Below, piece by piece: positions 1 through 8,309 of a stretch of DNA of 64,000 nucleotides. This DNA comes from Perkinsus olseni (lineage: Eukaryota; Perkinsozoa; Perkinsida): the NCBI GenBank assembly GCA_013115125.1, contig JABANN010000021.1, forward strand, positions 60,759-124,758, in the 5' to 3' direction. Positions within the stretch are counted from its first letter, which is position 1. Every line of letters begins with the position of its first letter. The position numbers and the translations under genes were made by a program. The notes beneath the pieces were generated by a model. That model was not told the origin of the DNA and made no database searches. It was given only the letters and a program-made list of their open reading frames with translations.

Positions 1-488
1 CTTCCGTGCTTCTGAAGGAAAATCCTCTTATTACATATGGTGGTGTTGAGTTACTCCTCAGTTAGGGAAGGAAGATTTTGGAGATGGCTTCACGTTCTTG
101 TACTCTGCTAGTGGTGTCTGCTGATGTGCTATACAGATTGGTTAGATTGTCAGGAGGGTAAGGTGTACGCTGAGCTTACTTCGTCGCAAAGAGTCTTCTT
201 GAAGTGACGAGTCGCAAAATTTCACCGCTTAAATTTCTGGACAGCACAGAAAGATCGACGGTGCGGATGCACAAGATCATCGGCCAACAGGCACGTATGA
301 TATTAGTTGATACGAGGCTTGATGTGAATTTTGTAATCGCAACGGCGACGCTCTACCTGCCGTCCAGCCGAATGATGGTGTCACCCAACTGGTGACCCGG
401 ACGTGGCACTTAACTCAGAAGGGCAGAGCTAAAATGAAATTGAACGATAATAGTACAAAATAAATCCAAGTACGAGGCAACTACCAAA
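1..488. other. No supported gene
   Basis: I find only short overlapping open frames with no recognisable domain, and no RNA gene. It lies downstream of the minus-strand LEA2-like gene. Confidence 0.4.
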
Positions 489-1217
489 TCATCGTTGATT
501 GACAGAGTCTGGCATGGTGAGATTAAGAGCCGTGTTATTCAATCGGGCTCGTTTGTGGCGAAGGTGAATATCGGAAGTTTTAACGCCTAGAAGACGCGCA
601 TCAAGAAAACCATCAAACTCAAGTTCTGTGATTCGACCACTCATGACTTTATCTCGAAGAAGAGAGTAAACTGCCATCGAGGCAATCGGCCAAAACTGTC
701 GCATGGTGATGTTGGTAGTGGAACGGGCGGGCAGGTGGACCTCGGGAAGATACGCTCGTCCGAGCTCATGTCGGGCCATCCTCTGGTTAGGGGAAAGCCG
801 ACCGTGTACCTCGAGGGTGAGACTCGTGCCCATAACGGATAGATCGAAGAAGCCGTCATTGGTGATGTCGAGATCCATCACTGCACGCATGCACAACTCT
901 GCCCGATCGTGAAGACTGCAGTCAGTCTTATTGGCGACCTCAAGCCGCCTAACAGCCCATCTTGTCTGATTTACCGCTTTCTCAGTGATGCTCTCCGAGA
1001 AGACAAAAACGAATAAGTAAACGGCGATGACGACGCTGAGGAAGACGGCGCAGATGACGGCTGACTTTCGGCTTCGATGGTCGGCAGTCGCAGCAGTATC
1101 ACGGACACGATCATACACCTCTCGTGTTGAAGCCCTGAAGGCCTCAGGGATCGCCGGTACAGCAGTAGCAACCTTCTCAATCCCCTCCAGTAAGTTCAGG
1201 TTCTCGAGTTCAACCAT
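489..1217 (-). CDS. LEA2-like single-pass membrane protein
   Basis: Single-exon frame of 242 residues, function unknown. Residues about 53-72 form one strong hydrophobic helix (AVICAVFLSVVIAVYLFVFV) after a basic stretch (DHRSRKS), so a membrane anchor with the C-terminal part outside the cytosol is likely. The following ~100 residues (DLDITNDGFFDLSVMG ... LPARSTTNITM) follow the beat of the LEA_2/WHy beta-sandwich fold, where an N-x-x-x-F-x-L segment is followed by L-P-A-x-S/T-x-T. No introns are needed. LEA2-like is inference from motif spacing; the family is diverse, and a lineage-specific protein is the alternative. The first ATG in frame was taken as the start. Confidence 0.55.
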   Translation of the reverse strand: MVELENLNLLEGIEKVATAVPAIPEAFRASTREVYDRVRDTAATADHRSRKSAVICAVFLSVVIAVYLFVFVFSESITEKAVNQTRWAVRRLEVANKTDCSLHDRAELCMRAVMDLDITNDGFFDLSVMGTSLTLEVHGRLSPNQRMARHELGRAYLPEVHLPARSTTNITMRQFWPIASMAVYSLLRDKVMSGRITELEFDGFLDARLLGVKTSDIHLRHKRARLNNTALNLTMPDSVNQR

Positions 1218-1637
1218 GACGAGGTGGTTGACGCAGAGACTTCATCTGTCTCTTCGAGTGAACGAAAACGACATGTAAAAAGCGCGAGCCTTTACGATCG
1301 ATTTACATTGTCAGTCGGAGGCAGGAAAGGTAAATTAATTTATTTTCCGCAGGGCATAATTAGTGTTAGAATCCTCGCGTTACACTCGCGCACTGGGCTT
1401 ATGTGAGTGGCTCTGCGGTCCGTGCCCTCGACAAGGCGGGTGGTTAACTTTGGAACCACAAGGAGAGAGAGGATTTCGGACGGAGCTTGGGGACGTTCAA
1501 TGGCGGAACATTGATGGCGAATAGACAGTCGCCATAGGCCAGTTCCGCAATGATCAGGATTGCCTTTTCTGTATCTTACGTGAGCAACCTGAAGATACCT
1601 CTTGCTTTAGTTAGACGACAGAAGCTGCTTTATACCA

Positions 1638-3793
1638 ATGGCCTCCTCGTCTGGTGAAAGTCGTCTCGAGAAGGCGAACAAGAAGTCGCCATTTGTACAG
1701 ATAATGCAGCTGGCCATCCCCAACATGATTAGCTTCCTCGTCATGTACTAAGGGCAGTCTACTAGACGATTAACGAAAAGAGTGGTATGGCGCTGGTTTC
1801 CGCAGGTACTCTATATTCGTTATTACTATCTTCTTCGTGTCGGCCACCAATGACTCCAACATGCTTGGTGCGATTGGTCTTGGATCGGTCATCCAAAATG
1901 TGTTCGGATTCAGTATCGGAGTCGGACTCATGTCTGTAAGTAGCAGTGTGGTCCAGTGGTTTGTCCGTCGGTTCTTCAACGCGCCAATCCGGGTTCGATT
2001 CTGAGTGGTGAATATAACAAATCCTCCAACAATCTTCAACGTCGCCTTATCACAGTTGAACGAGGGCTCGTGCAGGTCCTCGATACCCTGGTCAGCCAGG
2101 CAGTCGGTGCTGGCAACCCCCACCTGGGGCTCATCTACTTCAATCGTGCCCGTATCGTCGGCACCATTGCCTTCGTTCCTTGCTTCATTGTTATGTAATG
2201 CTCTTCTTGCCGCCCCTTGGGTGCCTCGAAATGAGTTCCCTTCAGGTTCTACACTGAGCCTATCCTCCTATGGATGAATCAGGATCCACTAACATCAAAG
2301 CTGGCAGCTGAGTAAGGCGGACGATGGTCTCGTCTCGGCTCATGATTGGACCCTCGCCACCATTCAGTTACGTCCGGGGCATGAACTGGGGTCTTTGGCC
2401 ATTCTTCATGTACAACGCCATGTGCAGTTTCTTGAGGTGATGACGGCATTCACCCGAAAGACTCGTCATCACCTCCGTCTCAGATCTCACAGACTGCCTG
2501 AGGCGCCCCTCTACGTCAACGCCATCACTGGATGCGGCCACGCCCTCTTCTGTTGGCTCTTCCTATTCAAGTGAGTGGCCTCCCCTCCGCCCTCCTTGCG
2601 GCTCCATTCCGTCAATCCTCAGGTTCCACTTCGGCGCCTATGGTGTCGGTATTGCAATGACCTGCACTCAATGGGGCAGATTCATCCTTCTTGAACTCTA
2701 CGCAGCCCTCTGGCATCCCGAGACCCACGCTCACGGCTGGACTCCGGAGAGCCTCCACAACCTCTGGGAGTTCGTGGCTCTCGCCATCCCCTCCGCCCTC
2801 CTCATGTGGAGCGAATGGTGGGCCTATGAGGTCCAGTCGGTGTTCGCCGGGTGGGTCGGCCCCATGTCCTTGGCTGCCCACGTTGCCGCCTCTAACATCG
2901 TCTCCATCATCTATATGGGACCCTGCGGTATCAGCCAAAGCGCGAGTGCCCTCGTCGGTGAGTCGGAGCCCACTGCCACTGAACGTCCTTCACCATTATT
3001 TCCTCAGGCAACGCCTTGGGTGGCGGTGATGTCCGTACCGCTCACCTCTTCAATCGGAAGATCATCAGAGGGACCCTCGCCTGCTTCATCCTGGTCGCCA
3101 TCCTCATGTGCAACTTCCGTTACTACGTCGCTTACCTCTACAGCCGTGATCCTGCGGTAGCATCATCACTAACCACGACGACCTCAAAGATACCATCCCT
3201 TCCTCAGGTCCTGTCCATCCTATGCCCCGCTCTTTTGGCCGTCTCCGTCTTCTGCATTTTCGACGCCATGCAGGCTTGCCAGGAGGGAGTCCTTCGAGGA
3301 TGCGCGCTCCAGGTTAGTCTCCCTGATATCTTCGCCCGTCCATCAACACTTCAGGGCCGAGCATCGACCTACAAGCTGCTCGCTATGCTCCTTATCCGAC
3401 TGCCTCTTGGGTGAGTCTCTCGCGTCGATGCAGCCCTTCTCATCATCCCTTTTCAGTTACGTCTTCGCCTTCGGGTGGGGCGTCATCCCGGCAATGGGCG
3501 TTCCCGGTATCTGGTGGGCCTCGGTCGTCGGCATGGCCATCACTTGTACAGCGTAAGTCATTTTCCGATAAATTAATACCATTATTGATAACCATCAGTT
3601 ACGGTCTAATCATCTACCGTTGTGACTTCGACAAATGTGCCCAGGCGGCTCTGGACAGACGCGAGAAGGAAGAAAAGTACTCCTCGTGGTGGGTAGCCTG
3701 CGAGTATCACCGCTCCTCCTGCTCAGGTTGAAGGCGGCCAGCAGTCCCCTGTTGAAGGAGGAGGAGGCCGCTGGTGCCGGTGCTGCTGTATAA
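1638..3793 (+). CDS. MATE-family multidrug/toxin efflux transporter
   Basis: Multi-exon gene for a MATE cation antiporter, a membrane exporter of organic cations or drugs. Exon 1 begins MASSSGESRLEKANKK and runs into the first helix (IMQLAIPNMISFLVM). Exon 2 carries the family block GLGSVIQNVFGFSIGVGLMS, and exon 3 the signature LDTLVSQAVGAGN. Later exons read FYTEPILLWMNQDP, then further helices and GVPGIWWASVVGMA. The protein ends in an Ala/Glu-rich tail before TAA at 3791-3793. Introns inferred from frame: 1745-1805, 1936-2075, then about nine more of mostly 40-60 nt (for example the one starting GTGAGTCGG near 2956). The 1936-2075 intron is unusual and listed separately. The family call is firm; exact exon edges are by eye. 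Confidence 0.85.
1936..2075 (+). repeat. MATE intron carrying a near full-length tRNA-like sequence
   Basis: The 140-nt intron starts GTAAG and ends GTGCAG, restoring the frame GLMS|VLDTLVSQ. Inside, at about 1943-2009, is an A-box-like TGGTCCAGTGG followed about 35 nt later by a B-box GGTTCGATTC. The spacing and order are those of a tRNA or a tRNA-headed SINE. The acceptor ends do not pair, so this is a decayed or derived copy, not a working tRNA. Confidence 0.65.
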
Positions 3794-4528
3794 GTACCCC
3801 ATGTGTTCCTCTCAAACGTTCAAACCACAGCGTAGTGCCGCCCTATGCGCTTTTACGTACCACTGTCTCTTCACTCCACACCTATTGTGTTCGTAAGTGG
3901 CACCGAATTCGGTCACTCAAACCCCCCTCGCGGTGGCTTCTTAGAACTAACGATTACCACTGTCTTGTAGGGTAATGGTGTTCACTAGCGAGACGCAATA
4001 GTTACGAGGTCCACTGCTTGCCTTCTTTGATAATCAAGCGTTTCATGCGGGACGCTGTGTCACCTATTCCTGAGCAACACATGAAGACACCCCGAGGGAA
4101 GAACCGGTGTTGTTTGTCTCTCCATGTTGAAGACCATCGACAGCAGTGGAATGTCAATTCGAATTCTATCTCGGCCTGGCAAACAAAAAGCTGTCCTCAG
4201 CATCCGGTCGTGTGGAGACATCAGACAGGTGTCTGCAGAGAGACTCCCTTGAAGGGATGACTTAACGCAACAAGTGATGGGCATATGACAAAATTAATGA
4301 GAATAACATCGTCTCTGATTATCATCATTACCATTCAATACTCATAACCGGATGTCCGGATGATGGGGCTGCCAACTCGTAGTACTACTAGAAGATGAAA
4401 TAAAAACTTAATCATCGGAGGTCGTCGTCTTCGTCGTCACAGACCACAGGTTGGTGACAACGTTGTTGTTGTTGACCTCATATTGCAGATAAGAATAATG
4501 GTGCAAAGTATCATCATAATCATAATCA
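3794..4528. other. Intergenic, convergent 3' ends of the MATE and coiled-coil genes
   Basis: No coding feature recognised. This is the 3' flank of the plus-strand MATE gene and of the minus-strand coiled-coil gene. Short AT-rich stretches (for example AATAAAAACTTAATC near 4399) could serve minus- or plus-strand 3' end formation, but I cannot assign a signal. Confidence 0.35.
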
Positions 4529-5893
4529 TCACTGAATGCTCCAATCGGGCGACAATTCCGTATCAGCAATACTGACAGCAGCGTCTCCAACAGCATCCAC
4601 CACAGCGCTTCCACCACCATCGCTGGCAGCACTCGAGATGTTCTCGAGACCAGTCGTCGTCGTAGTTGGAGGGGGAGAATCGATGTTCTTCACCCAAGTC
4701 CACTTACCACCGCATAGATACTCATCAGCAAGCCAGACGGTCCAGGCTAGTAGAACGCCTGTCATCGTCCAGTAGCTCCAATTGTCGTCGAACATTTTCT
4801 GCTTTTTGCCGTCTTTTTGGCCGTCAACAGCAGTAGCATCACCACCAATGGGATTCTTAACGGACTGGTCAAGAGCCTCAACAGCCTCTGTTTGATGAGC
4901 AAGGGCAGCAGCTTGACGACCAAGACTGGAGGCGACGTACTGCAGGGAGCCATCGATGTCCTGGGAGAAGTCCGCCAACTGATGCATCCCATTAGTATTA
5001 TGGATGAGCAACAGAATGCCAACCACCGCGGCCGAGCTCAAAATATAGATATACGACTTCAACAAATTGATACTCCGCTGGAGATCAGATAACCTGTGAT
5101 CTTGCCCAATCTTGCTCTCTTGCGGTTCCTCAAATCCCCTACCATCAGTATTGTCCTTGATTTCGCCCAATAGCTCAGTCTGCTCCGCCTTGATCTCCTG
5201 AATGGAGACCTCCAGTCGCTGCAGATCTTCTGCATGTCGTGCCTCGGCCGTAGCGATGCTGTGAAGCATCTCATTCAGCGATTCTAAGTTGTCGTTGAGC
5301 CTCTCGAGCTGAGCGAAGGTGATGCTCGATTGCTCCCCAACCTCCGCAGACACTTCCTTAACCACATTTTGAATATTCTCATCGATCTCCGCCAACTTCG
5401 CCGTCAACAACTCACCACTGGCGGGTTGATTGTGCATAACCTTCAAGTCGTCAAGCATGACCTCGACGTCCTTGGCCAAAAGCTTCAACTGCTGTCGCTC
5501 CTCCCTGGCGACAGCCTCGACGATCTCCTTCAGTCTCGCCTCGGTCACTCCGCCACTCGAAGCTGCTCCACCACCGTCGTGCTGCTGCAAAGCAGCGATA
5601 ATTTCAGGGCGCTCGATGAGCGATTGGACGACCCTATCGGCGATGTCGCCGTTAGCTCGGGCCATCTGAGCGCTGAGTTGCTTGACAACCTGCTCACTCG
5701 CCTCGAAGTTAGCGCGGACCATCGCAGCCGTCTTGTCGTCCAACTTCTGACCAATTGCGGTGTTACTCTCGAGAATCTTGGGGACGATGGTCGCAGCAAC
5801 CTTTTGGCCGACACGCTCGACCTCGGTGATGACGTTGGTTGTGGCGCGCTCGACGAGGGGAGCTACCCAGGGAGGGAGGTGATGGTTCCACAT
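4529..5893 (-). CDS. Coiled-coil protein with two membrane segments, unknown function
   Basis: A 454-residue frame starting MWNHHLPPWVAPLVERATTN. Residues about 15-280 are charged, heptad-like and Leu/Ala/Glu/Gln-rich (LERLNDNLESLNEMLHSIAT), so a long coiled coil is likely. A hydrophobic segment follows (YIYILSSAAVVGILLLIH), and a second near the C-terminus (MTGVLLAWTVWLADEYL). The tail is Ser/Ala/Asp-rich. I do not recognise the family. The frame stays open upstream to 6217, but residues before MWNHH are low-complexity (His/Pro/Arg). It could instead be the 3' exon of the gene at 6096-6701: a splice from AAG|GTATATTG to TTGCAG|GAC would join the two in frame. Confidence 0.55.
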   Translation of the reverse strand: MWNHHLPPWVAPLVERATTNVITEVERVGQKVAATIVPKILESNTAIGQKLDDKTAAMVRANFEASEQVVKQLSAQMARANGDIADRVVQSLIERPEIIAALQQHDGGGAASSGGVTEARLKEIVEAVAREERQQLKLLAKDVEVMLDDLKVMHNQPASGELLTAKLAEIDENIQNVVKEVSAEVGEQSSITFAQLERLNDNLESLNEMLHSIATAEARHAEDLQRLEVSIQEIKAEQTELLGEIKDNTDGRGFEEPQESKIGQDHRLSDLQRSINLLKSYIYILSSAAVVGILLLIHNTNGMHQLADFSQDIDGSLQYVASSLGRQAAALAHQTEAVEALDQSVKNPIGGDATAVDGQKDGKKQKMFDDNWSYWTMTGVLLAWTVWLADEYLCGGKWTWVKNIDSPPPTTTTTGLENISSAASDGGGSAVVDAVGDAAVSIADTELSPDWSIQ

Positions 5894-6095
5894 TGAAGGA
5901 GGAGGGTGAACTAACAGATGATGATGATCGCAGTCCTGCAAGCATCGAGATCGTCGAGAAACATGCCGTCGTTTTGGTGGATTGCCGACACAAGAACTGC
6001 GGGATGATAAAAATACAGATGGAAAAAGCTCTTCAGAGCAGGTAATTACACTCAATAATAGGATATCTTGCAGTCTTAGCCGACCTACCAATTCC

Positions 6096-6701
6096 TCAAT
6101 ATACCTTATCCCATCCGTCTGTACTGCCAGCAGCATTTGGGCTGTGGTCTTCCGAGGAGGAGACAGGAGAATCTTTAGCCTCAGCGCACAGCGAAGATTT
6201 CCCCAGTATCCTATCAAGGCTAGTCGTGAGCGTGGACTTCACCTCGTCCCTTCCAACTCCCATCCAGTAGAGCGCCACCGCTGCCCCGAAACCCGCGGAG
6301 GCCATCAAACCGGCAGCTACTGCCAAAAACCAGCACCAGGATCGAGAGGATGCGCACTGCGTACAGGTTCTAGTGGTCGAGGTGGTGACGGAAGAATCCG
6401 CAATACCCAAGGCATGGTTACCGGCAGTGCTAGCTAGACATCGGCAAAGCGACTTGGCAAGTTGCGTGGTGACAGCTTCTGCCTCCATGGTGATACCTGC
6501 GGGGCAATTGACGGGGACTTTGACGCTCGCAGAGACGCTGGCTGTGAGCTGCCTTAAAGGGGGCATCTGGTCAGTAGGCAGACGACTGTGTAGGTCGCAT
6601 CGCCAAGAACAGTCCGGTGAAGAATATTCTCGAGTGAATCCCCTGAATATGCCCTCAGTGGCAGCCTGACCAGATGATGGCGTCGAGAGGCAGTTGCCCA
6701 T
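6096..6701 (-). CDS. Hypothetical protein with MGNC lipidation motif and one membrane helix
   Basis: Frame of about 200 residues starting MGNCLSTPSS, a good N-myristoylation/palmitoylation signal (Gly2 with Cys4), which would place the N-terminus on a membrane. Near residue 145 is a hydrophobic helix (SWCWFLAVAAGLMASAGFG). No family recognised. The frame extends upstream to an ATG at 6839, but the MGNC start is preferred for its motif. It ends ...GWDKVY with stop at 6096. The last Lys codon is followed by GTATATTG, a possible donor that could link it to the coiled-coil gene downstream on the same strand. Confidence 0.4.
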   Translation of the reverse strand: MGNCLSTPSSGQAATEGIFRGFTREYSSPDCSWRCDLHSRLPTDQMPPLRQLTASVSASVKVPVNCPAGITMEAEAVTTQLAKSLCRCLASTAGNHALGIADSSVTTSTTRTCTQCASSRSWCWFLAVAAGLMASAGFGAAVALYWMGVGRDEVKSTLTTSLDRILGKSSLCAEAKDSPVSSSEDHSPNAAGSTDGWDKVY

Positions 6702-6966
6702 TGGCAGCAGCAGCAGCAAACTGCAATACAGGAAGGAGTTGGTTGTTGAATTGATGCAGCAACGAGAGTCGGGGACAGCTTTAGGAAACGTTGTTGACGT
6801 ACAGTGCAGCCTCAGACCTGCCACTAGAGGAAGAAGCAACCGCCGGGTAGAGAGAAATCTTTCGCGTGCGTAAAGATATCATCTCTATGATACAGAAATC
6901 AATCAGGATCCGAATGTCACTGGATGTGACGATCAGTAATAATCAAACGATCAAACCAGGCGACAT

Positions 6967-7683
6967 CTAATAACCTTCGCTGTGCGCAGCTGGCCGCTTG
7001 ACCCCGGAAAGATGCCTCTCAGATTCTCTAGCCTCGGCCAATCCGAAACTCCTTATCATCCTCCTTCTCCTGTCCACCAATCGTCTGCGATCGACCACCC
7101 TCCTGAGACCGGTTCTTCGCTGTGCGCGACGAGTATCTTGACAGACCGGTGGCAGTAGCAGCTCGGGTACATCAGACAAGGACTCGCTGAGGCAACACAG
7201 TCTGGGGCTCTCGGGTATGAGGATCTCAGGTGATGCCTCCAATGGGAGAAAGGAATCCTGAAAATCATCGTCGTCCTCGAGGTCCGCTGCGTAGGGCAGC
7301 CCTAAGCGTGGCTGCTTGGGTGGCGGCCGAGAGTCGGTGTTGTCGATGTAGATGAGGGAATATGGCAGAGGTAGGGTCTGATGAGTATCTGCATAAAGTA
7401 GCCATCATCATCAACCACATACTAAAGGCGAGATGATACCATCGTCGGAGGTAAGCTTGTTAGGTTGATGATGTTCCTGATGTCCGAGCAAGATAGCTTG
7501 AAATATCTTCGACTCTTGCATGATGTCATGAAGGGTGTCAGAATGGGTCGTCACTGCAGCTGAGGGCCCTTCTTGCTGGTGGCGCTGTTGTTGGCTAGTA
7601 TGGTCGGCTGTAGGTCGAGGGGCATGCATGACGCAACGCGTTATCATTGATAAAACAGGCTGAAGGCATCGTTTGTGCAACAC
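6967..7683 (-). CDS. Hypothetical acidic/proline-rich protein, probably multi-exon
   Basis: Several minus-strand frames line up here. One opens at 7683 (MLHKRCLQPVLS...), and a later one contains an acidic segment (LEDDDDFQDSFLPLEASPE) followed by LSESLSDVPELLLPP. A GT..AG segment at 7103-7146 (44 nt) follows LLLPP and contains the TTCGCTGTGCGC motif seen in TOR introns. If it is removed the frame closes at 7028; if not, at 6967. A second candidate intron at 7389-7422 does not give a clean phase, so exon structure is unresolved. No known domain. Confidence 0.3.
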
Positions 7684-8309
7684 TCACAAGGTTTAGCGAC
7701 CAAAGCTAAGTCTGAACAGACCCTCTTGAGACCGGTGACACAGCATTCGGTACTCCACAAGCTCATGCACGTAGCAGACGACCCGGTTATGGTCCTGACC
7801 TCATTTGCATCTTGCCACCTCAACCTTAAGATTCCTCCATTCTGTTCTTAGCGTTGGATATTGCGCTGAGATCGATAACTATGGTGTATCTCTATCCCCT
7901 CTGTAACCCGACTCCCCTCAGCCGTACTCAACATTCTCCCTCTGTCCACTACACCTCTTCACATCAACCCTACTACGACTTTAAGTCGCACCCCGCTCGA
8001 ACGATGGTCGTCTTTAACCTTTCCTTCCTTTCGCGGCATAGATTACGACTCGCGCGCGCCCGACTAATCGATTTGTTTGGTTTGGAATGAGTTCTTCTTC
8101 GATGCTCCGTGCCTTGATATCGCCGCCTGTAGCCGGTCAAGCTGAATAACAAGTATCTTAAGGTCGACCGTAGAGGATACAGAACAGGTCAACCTTGCTA
8201 ATATCTCTACGAAGTATCGCAAAGCGCCTGTCTAAGCATCGTTACAATCGACTGTGAATTGACCGCTTCCGCTACTTCGTCCTCGACTAGGGTTTGTTGT
8301 TGTTCCACT
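7684..8309. other. Upstream region between divergent genes
   Basis: No supported gene. It separates the minus-strand hypothetical gene from the plus-strand SPX transporter, so promoters for both should lie here. I see no clear TATA or initiator. Confidence 0.35.

Noticed and set aside
1943-2009. Functional tRNA gene in the MATE intron
   Set aside because: A and B boxes are present, but the acceptor ends do not pair and the T stem is weak; called tRNA-like only.
5330-5896. Plus-strand 188-codon open frame
   Set aside because: It is antisense to the coiled-coil gene, whose codon pattern and domain layout are more protein-like; shadow frame.
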